The notes under the pieces: generated by a model
Databases searched by the model: none
Told to the model about the DNA's origin: nothing
The model's input: the letters and a program-made list of their open reading frames with translations, nothing else
NCBI RefSeq assembly: GCF_022174665.1
Contig: NZ_CP076562.1
Coordinates: 932,001-996,000 of the forward strand
Direction of reading: 5' to 3'
Length of the DNA stretch: 64,000 nt
From: Eubacterium sp. MSJ-33
GTDB taxonomy: Bacteria > Bacillota > Clostridia > Lachnospirales > Lachnospiraceae
Made by a program: the position numbers and the translations under genes
Shown here: positions 46,383 to 55,049 of the stretch, piece by piece
Layout: each line of letters starts with the position of its first letter
How positions within the stretch are numbered: the first letter of the stretch is position 1

Positions 46383-46384
46383 AT

Positions 46385-47773
46385 TTACATTTCCTTTAAC
46401 GACTCATCAATTGCCTTCGCTGCTTTCTTGCCGGCACCCATTGCAAGGATAACGGTTGCTGCACCTGTAACAACATCACCGCCGGCATACACATGCTCGC
46501 GTGTACTCTCACCGGTCTCTTCATTGACAATGATACCGCCCCACTTCTGTGTCTCTAAACCTTCTGTTGTCTGGCGGATCAGAGGATTTGGAGACTGACC
46601 GATTGCGATAACAACTGTCTCTACCGGAATAACCGTATTTGAACCTTCGATTGGCTGTGGACGTCTACGTCCGGAAGCGTCCGGTTCACCAAGCTCCTGT
46701 GCTACGACTTCAATACCGGTTACCCATCCATCTTCTCCATGGATTTCTACAGGGTTGTTAAGTAACTTGAAGATTACGCCCTCTTCCTTTGCATGCTCGA
46801 CTTCTTCCTTACGGGCAGGTACTTCTTCTGCTCCACGACGATATACAATATAAACTTCCTCTGCGCCAAGTCTCTTTGCGGTTCTTGCTGCATCCATCGC
46901 TACATTACCGGCACCGACAACAGCTACACGCTTACCTACCTTGACAGGTGTTGGAACTTCGCCCTTCTTATAACCCTTCATCAGGTTGACACGTGTTAAG
47001 AACTCATTTGCGGAATATACACCAAGCAGGTTCTCACCCGGAATCCGAAGGAAGTTCGGAAGTCCGGCACCGGTTCCAAGGAATACAGCGTCAAACCCAC
47101 GTGCAAACAGATCATCCACAGTCAGAGAACGTCCGATTACAACATTTGTTTCAAGATCTACACCAAGATCTGTAATATTTTCAAGTTCCTTTGCAACCAG
47201 AGACTTTGGAAGACGGAACTCAGGAATACCATAGCTCAACACGCCGCCAGCTTTATGTAATGCCTCGAAGATTGTTACATCATACCCCTTCTTTGCAAGC
47301 TCGCCTGCACAAGTAATACCGGCAGGACCAGAACCAACAACCGCTACACGCTTGCCGTTTTTCTCGATGTTCAGCTCCGCCTTCTCACCGTGCGCCATAT
47401 GATAATCTGCCACAAAACGTTCCAGACGCCCGATAGATACAGACTCCCCTTTGATACCACGGATACATTTACCTTCACACTGGTTTTCCTGTGGGCAGAC
47501 ACGTCCGCAAATAGCAGGAAGTGCATTCTCACTTGTAATTATCTCGTATGCTTTCTCAAAATTACCTGCAGCTACCTGCTCGATAAATCCGGGAATCGGT
47601 ACATTAACCGGGCATCCTGTCATACAAGGTCTGTTCTTACAATTAATACATCTGGTTGCTTCCTCCATTGCCATCTCGGCTGTATAACCGGTTGCAACCT
47701 CTTCAAAATTCTTATTTCGTACATTCGGATCCTGCTGTGGCATAGGAACCTTTGTTGGACTCATATTTGGCAT
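46385..47773 (-). CDS. nfnB: NADPH-dependent (NfnB-like) glutamate-synthase-type oxidoreductase
   Basis: 462 residues. An N-terminal Fe-S domain (CINCKNRPCMTGCPVNVPIP, then CGRVCPQENQCEGKC) is followed by two nucleotide-binding folds: VAVVGSGPAGITCAGELA for FAD and VAVVGAGNVAMDAARTAKRL for NADPH. Alone it would look like GltD, but directly next to an NfnA homologue it is the large subunit of NADH-dependent ferredoxin:NADP oxidoreductase, an electron-bifurcating enzyme. The GltD alternative is disfavoured by the absence of gltB. Confidence 0.9.
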   Translation of the reverse strand: MPNMSPTKVPMPQQDPNVRNKNFEEVATGYTAEMAMEEATRCINCKNRPCMTGCPVNVPIPGFIEQVAAGNFEKAYEIITSENALPAICGRVCPQENQCEGKCIRGIKGESVSIGRLERFVADYHMAHGEKAELNIEKNGKRVAVVGSGPAGITCAGELAKKGYDVTIFEALHKAGGVLSYGIPEFRLPKSLVAKELENITDLGVDLETNVVIGRSLTVDDLFARGFDAVFLGTGAGLPNFLRIPGENLLGVYSANEFLTRVNLMKGYKKGEVPTPVKVGKRVAVVGAGNVAMDAARTAKRLGAEEVYIVYRRGAEEVPARKEEVEHAKEEGVIFKLLNNPVEIHGEDGWVTGIEVVAQELGEPDASGRRRPQPIEGSNTVIPVETVVIAIGQSPNPLIRQTTEGLETQKWGGIIVNEETGESTREHVYAGGDVVTGAATVILAMGAGKKAAKAIDESLKEM

Positions 47774-47786
47774 CTTTCGTTCCCTC

Positions 47787-48632
47787 CTAATTCTGCATCT
47801 GATCTGCCTGAAGCTTCATCATACATTCATGTTCTTCTTCCTTAAAGAACGTCTGGCGCTTCATACACTGATCGAAATCAACTTCAAATCCATCGAAGTC
47901 CGGTCCATCTACACAGGCAAACTTTGTCTCGCCACCAACTGTGACACGACATCCACCGCACATACCTGTACCATCGATCATGATCGGATTCAAAGAAACG
48001 GCTGTCGGAAGGTTGTATTCCGGCTTCTTCGTAAGTGCTACTACAAACTTCATCATGATAAGCGGGCCTATCGCAATCGCATGATCATACTGCACACCGG
48101 CATCTAAAAGTTCCTGCAATTTCTTCGTAACAACACCCTGCTCGCCAAGAGAGCCATCATCCGTCATAATATATACATTATCACAGAACTTCTCGAACTT
48201 CTCCTTGAGAAGCACAAGCTCTGCGGTACGTCCACCGATAATCACATCTACCTTTGTACCCTGCTCTGCAAGTTTCTTTGCCTGTGGGTAAAGCGGAGCT
48301 GCTCCAACACCACCTGCAATACCAATTACACGCTTCCATTCTTTGTTGAGTGGTGCCGGCTGTCCAAGCGGACCTACAAAATCCTGAAGATAATCGCCTT
48401 CATTCAGCTTTGCCATTAATGTTGTAGAATATCCAACCACCTGGAAAATAATCTCAACCGTATTGCGCTCACGGTCAAAATCTGCAATCGTAAGAGGAAT
48501 ACGTTCACCGTCCTCATCCACTCTGACAATGACAAACTGTCCCGCCTCACAACGTGCAGCTACATAAGGAGCTTCAATCTCCATCATGACAACAACCGAA
48601 TTTAAGACTTCTTTTTTTACAATCTTATACAT
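47787..48632 (-). CDS. nfnA: NfnA-like FAD/NAD-binding subunit
   Basis: 281 residues, PyrK-like reductase. FAD-binding VRVDEDGERIPLTIADFD, NAD-binding VIGIAGGVGAAPLYPQAK and a C-terminal [2Fe-2S] site MCGGCRVTVGGETKFACVDG are present. With NfnB it couples NADH and reduced ferredoxin to NADPH formation, balancing the reduced ferredoxin produced by Bcd-EtfAB. Fourteen bases separate it from nfnB. Confidence 0.92.
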   Translation of the reverse strand: MYKIVKKEVLNSVVVMMEIEAPYVAARCEAGQFVIVRVDEDGERIPLTIADFDRERNTVEIIFQVVGYSTTLMAKLNEGDYLQDFVGPLGQPAPLNKEWKRVIGIAGGVGAAPLYPQAKKLAEQGTKVDVIIGGRTAELVLLKEKFEKFCDNVYIMTDDGSLGEQGVVTKKLQELLDAGVQYDHAIAIGPLIMMKFVVALTKKPEYNLPTAVSLNPIMIDGTGMCGGCRVTVGGETKFACVDGPDFDGFEVDFDQCMKRQTFFKEEEHECMMKLQADQMQN

Positions 48633-48702
48633 GGTCTACCCCTATCTCTTAAAAATATACTTTATACATACGCATCACTTATCATGCGCCATTATCTGAT
48701 AA

Positions 48703-48730
48703 ATTATATCACATATACTTTCATAATCAA
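48703..48730 (-). promoter_or_regulatory. promoter of nfnAB
   Basis: Minus strand TTGATT (48725-48730), 16-bp spacer, perfect TATAAT (48703-48708). The leader contains a small hairpin CGCAT/ATGCG (48671-48688). Confidence 0.6.
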
Positions 48731-48756
48731 AGTTTTTCTTAAAAAATCTTATTTTT

Positions 48757-49767
48757 TTATACAATTTCATCAAAAAAGCTTCCATCATGCAGCATTGGCA
48801 TCAACACATCCCTGTCCTTCAGGGTAAGTGCCATAAATCCGTGCCCTTCGTTCATCCGCACAGACACACCCAGCATATTCACGATATCATCACAGAAATG
48901 TTTCTCCGACATCGTCACAACCAGTCTTCTGCAAAATGCTTGTTCTGCCAGACGCACCGCTGCATCCAGGACATACCGCACATGCTCATCAAAGCTTTCA
49001 AAACGTTCCACATACATCGTATCATCATAGATATCATATGAGAACAATCCTGCCAAGCGCTCTTCTACCTGACCGTCATCCATCCGCATGCCATCCTCAT
49101 AGACAGCCACCACATCACCATTCTGACAGCGATGTTCCTTGCACATTTCTTCCAGATACTGTGGTGTCCGATATGCATAAATCTGATATTTCTTTGCGAG
49201 AGCCGCATTTACCTCGCCAGATAAATGCTCCAGTATATCTGTGCGTTCCTCATGCAAATCCCTCAGATTCCTCGTATAATACCCTTCCTCACCGGACAGA
49301 TCATCCGGTACGACATCTTCATCTTCCAGTTCTTCAATATCAATATCCAGTTCCAATGTATGAAACACCTTTTCAAATCCAAGGCTTTCATAATACTCTT
49401 CCCGTTCCGGCATCAAAAAAGTAAATTTTCTGCCTTCCTGTTTCATATCCGCAAGCACACGATGCATCATACTACGCATGATACCCTGCTCCCGATATTC
49501 TGGTTTCACAGCCACTCCGACTATGTAATAACACAGTTCCTTCTTCCCATCTATCTGCATCTCATACGGGTTCAGATGGATCATGCCGGCAAGCACACCA
49601 TCCTTATATGCAAGAAGAATCTTATTTTTCCTGCATATCTCTGTAAAATAATAATCCGCAAACTCCTCTGGATCGTCAAATATTTCATCCCACATCTGCC
49701 GAACCTGCGCGAGCACCTCCGGTTCACCTTCAAAATATTTGAGCCTGCAACTGTCTCCGTCACTCAT
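48757..49767 (-). CDS. GNAT family N-acetyltransferase with C-terminal extension
   Basis: 336 residues. The first ~130 hold a GNAT fold with the acetyl-CoA-binding VGVAVKPEYREQGIMRSMMHRVL and LMPEREEYYESLGFEKVF. The rest, with an acidic stretch (EELEDEDVVPDDLSGEE) and a second alpha/beta part, resembles the Eis-like two-domain layout. Substrate unknown. AGGAGG is about 14 nt before the ATG, longer than usual. ispF lies 36 nt upstream in the same direction. Confidence 0.8.
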   Translation of the reverse strand: MSDGDSCRLKYFEGEPEVLAQVRQMWDEIFDDPEEFADYYFTEICRKNKILLAYKDGVLAGMIHLNPYEMQIDGKKELCYYIVGVAVKPEYREQGIMRSMMHRVLADMKQEGRKFTFLMPEREEYYESLGFEKVFHTLELDIDIEELEDEDVVPDDLSGEEGYYTRNLRDLHEERTDILEHLSGEVNAALAKKYQIYAYRTPQYLEEMCKEHRCQNGDVVAVYEDGMRMDDGQVEERLAGLFSYDIYDDTMYVERFESFDEHVRYVLDAAVRLAEQAFCRRLVVTMSEKHFCDDIVNMLGVSVRMNEGHGFMALTLKDRDVLMPMLHDGSFFDEIV

Positions 49768-49803
49768 GAAACTAAAATATCCTCCTATTACTCTTTGTTT
49801 TCT

Positions 49804-50370
49804 TTATCTCTTCGCACAGCCCATACATCCCATACACGGACTTGTGGCATTTTGAGCATCATCGTCCACTACCCTTGAACTGCGGTAATCAAAATTATCG
49901 ATTGTCTCCAGCAGACAGATCGCCTGTGCGCTGATTCCCTGTCCCTGACCGGTAAATCCCAGACCTTCCTCTGTGGTTGCCTTGACATTCACCTGATTCT
50001 TATCAATCTGCAAACGCGCCGCAATATTCTCCCGCATCGTCTCAATATACGGTGCAAGCTTCGGTCTTTGTGCAATCACTGTCGCATCCACATTTCCTAT
50101 CATAAAATTATGCGCGTCCAAAAGCTTGTGCACTTCCTCCAAAAGCTTCATACTGTCCGCCCCTTCATATGCAGGATCTGTATCCGGAAAATGTTTTCCG
50201 ATATCGCCAAGTGCCGCCGCACCGAGCAATGCATCCATAATCGCATGCACAAGTACATCTGCATCCGAATGTCCAAGCAGGCCTTTTTCATACGGAATCT
50301 CTACACCGCCCAGAATCAGCCGGCGTCCTTCCGTCAATTTATGCACATCATACCCCATGCCAACTCTCAT
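49804..50370 (-). CDS. ispF: 2-C-methyl-D-erythritol 2,4-cyclodiphosphate synthase with Cys-rich tail
   Basis: 188 residues, about 30 more than usual. IspF makes the cyclic intermediate of the MEP isoprenoid pathway. The zinc ligands GYDVHK and LGHSDADV, the SDAD loop, and [20 protein letters not shown] are intact. After the standard end (AICLLETID) an extra tail follows, ending [12 protein letters not shown], a CxxCxxC motif that could bind metal. AAGGAG is 9 nt before the ATG at 50370; the longer frame to 50445 is not supported. Confidence 0.95.
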   Translation of the reverse strand: MRVGMGYDVHKLTEGRRLILGGVEIPYEKGLLGHSDADVLVHAIMDALLGAAALGDIGKHFPDTDPAYEGADSMKLLEEVHKLLDAHNFMIGNVDATVIAQRPKLAPYIETMRENIAARLQIDKNQVNVKATTEEGLGFTGQGQGISAQAICLLETIDNFDYRSSRVVDDDAQNATSPCMGCMGCAKR

Positions 50371-50523
50371 GGTTATCCGCTCCTTCATATCTTCAAATAT
50401 TAAAGTATCGTATCTTAATTTATCATATTTATTCCGCAGATGCAAACCATTCCTGCCAGAAGTTTTTCATAATTTTCTCCTTTTTTATATATACAAAACC
50501 GGCTTTTCATTGTAAAATATTGC

Positions 50524-50552
50524 CATGGTGTGTATTTACACAATACACCATG
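50524..50552 (+). promoter_or_regulatory. hairpin in the leader of the TPM-like gene
   Basis: CATGGTGT (50524-50531) pairs with ACACCATG (50545-50552); it stands about 20 nt before the ribosome binding site and could be an operator or an RNA stem. Confidence 0.4.
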
Positions 50553-50583
50553 CAAATTTATACATAACGAGGAGGATTTTTAT

Positions 50584-51747
50584 ATGGGAAGATCTATGGG
50601 CGGCGGTGGCAGCCGCGGAGGTGGAGCCAGCCGTGGCGGTGGCCGAAGCAGCGGTTCACATTCCATGGGTGGAAGCCGAAGCGGAACCAGCCGTGCGTTT
50701 GGATCCGGACATTCCGGCGGCAACTCACTTCGTGGATCCGGCCGGAGTTATAGCGGTCAGTCATCCAGCGGTAATCCAATGATGGGAGGGTTCAACAACA
50801 GCTCTCACAGACCGGGTGGACCAGGATTCGGTGGTCCGGGATACGGCGGTCCGGGGCATATGCCACCACCACCTCCACCACCACATCATCATCACCATCA
50901 CTACTATGGCAGAAGAAGATATTACGATGATTCACATGTCTATGTACATACCGGACCAAGCTCACCGTTATCTTCTATCCTTGCATTTTTAATCTTGCTG
51001 ATTGCTGTTGTTTTATCATTCTTTACATATCGTCAAAACAACCGCATGTACTATGATTACAGTGCACCAAGCTATCAGGACAGCTATTCCAAAGAACCGA
51101 GAGACAAATTCACCGGTACAGTAAACCTGAATGGTTTCTACAGCGATCCGGATGGTCTGTTGTACAACGATGAGATTCCGGTTTTAGAAAAAGGTCTGGA
51201 GCATTTCTATAAGACAACCGGTGTATGCGCTTATGTATATCTTGTGAATGAACTGGACGAAGGCGTTGACGGTAACAAATATGCATCTGATTTATATGAT
51301 GAATTATTCAACGATGAAGGTCATATTCTTCTGGTATACGATTATACGAATGCCTATATGTATGATGCTGAAGGCTATGCGATTCAGACAACGATTGACT
51401 CTGAAGCACTTGATATGATTTACGATTATGTTGAAGCCGAATGGGCAAATGACAGCGAAAACCTTGGTGCAATCTTTGGAAACGGGTGTGCCAAGGCCGC
51501 AGATCGTATGATGTACAAGGAAAAGACATTTGTTCAGAAATATCAGACGATCATCATTATCATCATTGTTGCAGTCGCTCTTATTATCGTTGTAAATGTA
51601 TTATTCAAATGGTGGAAGAAACGTACCGCACAGAAAAACAAAGAACAGGAAGACCTTGAACGTACACTTAATACCCCACTTGAGACATTCGGTACAACGC
51701 CTATGAATGATCTAAAGGCAAAATATGATAATCAGGATGAAAAGTAA
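50584..51747 (+). CDS. TPM-domain-like membrane protein with Gly/Ser/Arg- and His-rich N-terminus
   Basis: 387 residues. The N-terminal ~95 residues are low-complexity (GRSMGGGGSRGGGASRGGG), then GGPGYGGPG, a proline run and six consecutive histidines. A transmembrane helix follows (SSILAFLILLIAVVLSFFTY, about 138-158), then a domain (GLLYNDEIPVLEKGLEHFYK ... GHILLVYDYTNAYMYDAEGY) similar to TPM/YgcG modules. A second helix of mostly Ile/Val leads to a charged tail. GAGGAGG is 9 nt before the ATG; 18 upstream codons are rejected. Function of such proteins is not settled. Confidence 0.75.
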   Translation: MGRSMGGGGSRGGGASRGGGRSSGSHSMGGSRSGTSRAFGSGHSGGNSLRGSGRSYSGQSSSGNPMMGGFNNSSHRPGGPGFGGPGYGGPGHMPPPPPPPHHHHHHYYGRRRYYDDSHVYVHTGPSSPLSSILAFLILLIAVVLSFFTYRQNNRMYYDYSAPSYQDSYSKEPRDKFTGTVNLNGFYSDPDGLLYNDEIPVLEKGLEHFYKTTGVCAYVYLVNELDEGVDGNKYASDLYDELFNDEGHILLVYDYTNAYMYDAEGYAIQTTIDSEALDMIYDYVEAEWANDSENLGAIFGNGCAKAADRMMYKEKTFVQKYQTIIIIIIVAVALIIVVNVLFKWWKKRTAQKNKEQEDLERTLNTPLETFGTTPMNDLKAKYDNQDEK

Positions 51748-51784
51748 TGTCCCATTACTCTTCTCCTTATAAGCAATGACATGC

Positions 51785-51822
51785 AAAAAGAGCTGCGCAC
51801 TAATTAGTGCGCAGCTCTTTTT
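51785..51822. terminator. bidirectional terminator
   Basis: A perfect palindrome (AAAAAGAGCTGCGCACTAAT and its complement) serving both convergent genes. Confidence 0.93.
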
Positions 51823-51826
51823 TCTC

Positions 51827-52489
51827 TTACCATGAAGTAGCAATATCCAACTGATTTGGGTTAGAAGCAGCAAAGCTTCCCGTATCTACGACAATTGCAG
51901 TTCCAAGACTGCTCTCTACCAGGGTTCCTCTCGGATATGTATTCAGATCTGCAGCAACCATAACATAGTCGCCATACATCTTCACACCATCTTCACGAAC
52001 CCAATACTCTGCATTGTACCCCAGGTTCTGCATCGTATCTATGACACCACTCATATTCAGGTTGTAATATGTCTCTTTCCCTGTCGGTCCGTAATTTACA
52101 CCCTTTGACGCTGTCAGTTTGCCATCCCCAGTTATATTCTCATATGTATATGTCTGTGCCGTCTGTGTTGTATTCGTTGTCTCTTTTTCAGCTTTACACT
52201 GCTCAACCTTCTGCACAAACGCTTCCTGATTCTCCTGAACAGCCAACGCTTTTTCCCGTTCAACCTCCGGCATCAATGTCGGATTTGCAACCTTTGTTAC
52301 CTGAACATTGTGTTCTATTATTTGTTCGGATACCGGATCTACCGATGCAGGTGCCTCGGCAAGTACCTCTGTTACCTTCTCTTCTGCAGCTTTTGAGGAC
52401 TTATTATCCTCTAACATTGTCGGTGCGTATAAACATACGGCTAAGATCATCACAAATCCAATCATTAGCTTATCGATGCTTCGTCTCAT
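51827..52489 (-). CDS. membrane-anchored 3D-domain protein
   Basis: 220 residues. N-terminal anchor (KLMIGFVMILAVCLYAPTM, about residues 8-27), a Glu/Thr-rich linker, then a C-terminal domain: YGDYVMVAADLNTYPRGTLV, GTAIVVDTGSF and NQLDIATSW, matching the 3D (double-psi beta-barrel) fold with its conserved aspartates, as in YuiC/RpfB-like wall lytic proteins. Likely acts on peptidoglycan outside the membrane. AAAGGAG is 8 nt before the ATG at 52489. The domain reaches the very end of the protein. Confidence 0.75.
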   Translation of the reverse strand: MRRSIDKLMIGFVMILAVCLYAPTMLEDNKSSKAAEEKVTEVLAEAPASVDPVSEQIIEHNVQVTKVANPTLMPEVEREKALAVQENQEAFVQKVEQCKAEKETTNTTQTAQTYTYENITGDGKLTASKGVNYGPTGKETYYNLNMSGVIDTMQNLGYNAEYWVREDGVKMYGDYVMVAADLNTYPRGTLVESSLGTAIVVDTGSFAASNPNQLDIATSW

Positions 52490-52523
52490 CCAATCACTCC
52501 TTTTCGAAAATGTGTTTGTACGC

Positions 52524-52556
52524 AACAAACTTCCCCTATTTAACCCCATGTTTGTT
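52524..52556. promoter_or_regulatory. inverted repeat over the 3D-gene promoter
   Basis: AACAAAC (52524-52530) and GTTTGTT (52550-52556) bracket the -10 box and part of the spacer, so it may be an operator. Confidence 0.4.
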
Positions 52557-52566
52557 AAATTGTCAA
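52538..52566 (-). promoter_or_regulatory. promoter of the 3D-domain gene
   Basis: Minus strand TTGACA (52561-52566), 17-bp spacer, TTAAAT (52538-52543). Confidence 0.55.
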
Positions 52567-52778
52567 TACATTTTTGAAATTTTTTTGAAATATTTGAAAC
52601 ATTTTTGTAACATTTTTCGTCTTTTTGTTACATTTTGATATCTGAGTCAACAGGAAAAATACGCATTCTCCGGGAAAAAACAAAAAACGTCATTTCATTT
52701 CGACAAAAAATACCGGGAATAAAAAAAGACGCGCACAGGCATCTTAGAAAATTGTTGCTGAAAAAACAAATAAAAAAA

Positions 52779-52852
52779 TAGCGGAAGGGGGATTTGAACC
52801 CTCGACACCACGGGTATGAACCGTGTGCTCTAGCCAACTGAGCTATTCCGCC
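52779..52852 (-). tRNA. tRNA-Met (CAT), elongator type
   Basis: 74 nt cloverleaf on the minus strand, GGCGGAATAGCTCAGTTGG start, anticodon loop TTCATAC, T arm GGTTCAAATCC. The 3' CCA is not encoded. The 52553-52778 stretch behind it is AT-rich with no gene seen. Confidence 0.95.
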
Positions 52853-52859
52853 ATAAAAA

Positions 52860-52932
52860 TGGGACCTATAGGGCTCGAACCTATGACCCTCTGCTTGTAA
52901 GGCAGATGCTCTCCCAGCTGAGCTAAGATCCC
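52860..52932 (-). tRNA. tRNA-Val (TAC)
   Basis: 73 nt, GGGATCTTAGCTCAGCTGGG start, anticodon loop CTTACAA, acceptor pairs with AGGTCCC. It precedes tRNA-Met by 7 nt in the same transcript; CCA not encoded. Confidence 0.96.
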
Positions 52933-52967
52933 ATTCGTTTGTGTGTTGTATGCTCAACACTCTTGCT

Positions 52968-52996
52968 ATTTTACATACCTTGCTATCATTTGTCAA
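52968..52996 (-). promoter_or_regulatory. promoter of the Val-Met tRNA pair
   Basis: Minus strand TTGACA (52991-52996), 17-bp spacer, TAAAAT (52968-52973), about 30 nt before tRNA-Val. Confidence 0.75.
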
Positions 52997-53088
52997 GCAT
53001 TTTTTGAAATTTTTTACATCATTTTTTTCAATTCTTTTTTTACGTCCGGATTGCCATATATCTACATGCGGTTCATCATATATCACGC

Positions 53089-54039
53089 TTAGATACATCC
53101 GAGAGATCGCAGAACGAATATCCATAATGTAAGTGTCACAGAGGATAATAATGTCGTAAGCACAATCACATTGGATGTCAAAATTTCATCATTATCCATA
53201 TTCTTCGCCATAACATAACAACTTACCGTTGTCGGGGATGCCAGCATGATCAGGATTGCTACCATCTCACTCGGTCCAAATCCCAGCTTATATGCAAACG
53301 GAAGGAATACCAACGGTAATCCGATCAGCTTGATAAAGGTTGCCCCTAACGCAGGCTTTAATCTCGCAATTGCTTGTTTCGTATCAAATCCGGCACCAAC
53401 TGCAAGCAAAGCAATCGGTGTCGCGGTCTGTGCAATATAATTGAATGTCCGTGCCGGAATCGTCGGGATCGGCAGATGTATCACAGATGCAATCAATCCG
53501 AGTACAATTCCTATGATAATCGGGTTCTTCGCTATGTTGATACAGGCATTCTTTATCTTTCCATAATCTTTGTCCGCCTCCGTATTGGCATTAAACACAA
53601 GAATAATAACAGACAATATATTAAAGAACGGAACGGCGGCAACGATCATCAGCGGCGTCATACCTATCTCACCGCAGATATTCTCCACAAAAGCCACACC
53701 CAATATTGCTGCACTTCCTCTTGCTCCTGCCTGCGCAAATGCCCCTACCATCGTCTTGTCCTTCATCGTAATCTTCGCGATTCCCCAGACTCCAAAAAAC
53801 ATAATGATCGTTACGAACATACAGAATAAGAAGAATTTGATATTCATATCCTTTTTCACATCAGAACCCGCGATATCCCGGAACAACATAACCGGGAGTG
53901 CTACTACAAATACATATTTATTGGCAACACGTACAAACTCATCTGTCAGAAAATGAATTCTTCTTAATATATATCCTAATAAAATAATCAAAAAAATCGG
54001 TATCGTTACATTTACGCTAAATATAAAATTATCCATCAT
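53089..54039 (-). CDS. AEC family (auxin efflux carrier-like) transporter
   Basis: 316 residues with about ten hydrophobic helices in the 5+5 arrangement of the AEC family. Conserved pieces: NVTIPIFLIILLGYILRRI at the N-terminus, ALPVMLFRDIA, and the second-half FVLLASPTTVSCYV-like ILIMLASPTTVSCYVMAKNM. Relatives move organic acids such as malate; the substrate here is unknown. AAGGAT precedes tandem ATGs (54039 and 54036). Confidence 0.9.
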   Translation of the reverse strand: MMDNFIFSVNVTIPIFLIILLGYILRRIHFLTDEFVRVANKYVFVVALPVMLFRDIAGSDVKKDMNIKFFLFCMFVTIIMFFGVWGIAKITMKDKTMVGAFAQAGARGSAAILGVAFVENICGEIGMTPLMIVAAVPFFNILSVIILVFNANTEADKDYGKIKNACINIAKNPIIIGIVLGLIASVIHLPIPTIPARTFNYIAQTATPIALLAVGAGFDTKQAIARLKPALGATFIKLIGLPLVFLPFAYKLGFGPSEMVAILIMLASPTTVSCYVMAKNMDNDEILTSNVIVLTTLLSSVTLTLWIFVLRSLGCI

Positions 54040-54069
54040 TTTATCCTTTCCGGGCAGATTACAATGCTT

Positions 54070-54098
54070 AGTGTATCACACCCACCGTCAATTTCCAA
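54070..54098 (-). promoter_or_regulatory. candidate promoter of the AEC transporter gene
   Basis: Minus strand TTGGAA (54093-54098), 17-bp spacer, TACACT (54070-54075). Confidence 0.5.
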
Positions 54099-54175
54099 CA
54101 AAGGATATCAGATTCCCATCTTTTTCGTCTGAAAAATACTGTCGGAATTTTTTGAAATTTTTTTCAAAAAAGGTG

Positions 54176-54204
54176 TTGACAACCCTCCCTGCTTTATGTA
54201 TAAT
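54176..54204 (+). promoter_or_regulatory. consensus promoter of the seven-tRNA operon
   Basis: Perfect TTGACA (54176-54181), 17-bp spacer, perfect TATAAT (54199-54204), as expected for a highly expressed stable-RNA unit. Confidence 0.92.
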
Positions 54205-54246
54205 AGCACTTGCGTTGAGACGAGGCAAACAAAACAAATGCCTTAT

Positions 54247-54321
54247 CGGGGTGTGGCTCAGTTTGGCTAGAGCGCCTGATTTGGGATCAGGAGGTCGCAG
54301 GTTCGAGTCCTGTCACCCCGA
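54247..54321 (+). tRNA. tRNA-Pro (TGG)
   Basis: 75 nt; acceptor CGGGGTG/CACCCCG, anticodon loop TTTGGGA, T arm GGTTCGAGTCC. First gene of the tRNA operon. Confidence 0.97.
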
Positions 54322-54352
54322 CTAATACTTCTCTTCGCCAAGCTCAGATTAA

Positions 54353-54423
54353 GCGGGTGTAGTTCAATGGTAGAACACTAGCCTTCCAAGCTAGATACGT
54401 GGGTTCGATTCCCATCACCCGCT
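54353..54423 (+). tRNA. tRNA-Gly (TCC)
   Basis: 71 nt; acceptor GCGGGTG/CACCCGC, anticodon loop CTTCCAA. Confidence 0.97.
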
Positions 54424-54463
54424 CTTTATTTTGCAAATACATCCCATGTATGCAAGATATTAT

Positions 54464-54537
<74 letters not shown>

Positions 54538-54551
54538 TTTTTATATTATAT

Positions 54552-54626
54552 GGTGGGTATGGCGCAGTTGGCTAGCGCGCCAGATTGTGGCTCTGGAGGC
54601 CGAGGGTTCGAGTCCCTCTATCCACC
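54552..54626 (+). tRNA. tRNA-His (GTG)
   Basis: 75 nt including the extra 5' G (position -1) opposite C73, characteristic of tRNA-His; anticodon loop TTGTGGC. Confidence 0.97.
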
Positions 54627-54670
54627 CTTTTTCTTTTTAGATTGCAGGCTTTGCAAGAGCAGGTTTTTAT

Positions 54671-54742
54671 TGGGCTATCGCCAAGCGGTAAGGCACAGGA
54701 CTTTGACTCCTGCATTCGTTGGTTCGAATCCAACTAGCCCAG
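54671..54742 (+). tRNA. tRNA-Gln (TTG)
   Basis: 72 nt; acceptor TGGGCTA/TAGCCCA, anticodon loop CTTTGAC. Confidence 0.97.
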
Positions 54743-54758
54743 CTTTTTATTTTTATAT

Positions 54759-54831
54759 GGGCCACTAGCTCAGTCGGTAGAGCACTTGACTTTTAATCAA
54801 GTTGTCGGGGGTTCGATTCCCCCGTGGCTCA
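54759..54831 (+). tRNA. tRNA-Lys (TTT)
   Basis: 73 nt; acceptor GGGCCAC/GTGGCTC, anticodon loop CTTTTAA. Confidence 0.97.
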
Positions 54832-54931
54832 CTTTTGGCAGATGAGATCATCTGCTAATTTTTTACTCCAATACATGGATATGGACGCTATATCACCGCT
54901 CCTCTTCCATCGTATATATAATTTTATACAT

Positions 54932-55013
54932 GCGGGTGTGGCGGAATTGGCAGACGCGCTAGATTTAGGTTCTAGTGGGCACCCCCGTGCAGGTTCAAGT
55001 CCTGTCACCCGCA
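54932..55013 (+). tRNA. tRNA-Leu (TAG)
   Basis: 82 nt with the long variable arm of class II tRNAs (GGGCACCCCCGT region); anticodon loop TTTAGGT. Last tRNA, 100 nt after tRNA-Lys. None of the seven encodes CCA. Confidence 0.96.
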
Positions 55014-55020
55014 CTCCACA

Positions 55021-55049
55021 AAAAAAGCAATCAATTGATTGCTTTTTTT
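55021..55049. terminator. bidirectional terminator (tRNA operon and dus)
   Basis: Perfect palindrome AAAAAAGCAATCAA and complement with T-run on each strand; it touches the dus stop codon. Confidence 0.92.

Noticed and set aside
52628..53125. 165-codon minus-strand ORF over tRNA-Val and tRNA-Met
   Set aside because: Reads through both tRNAs and contains no recognisable domain or ribosome site.
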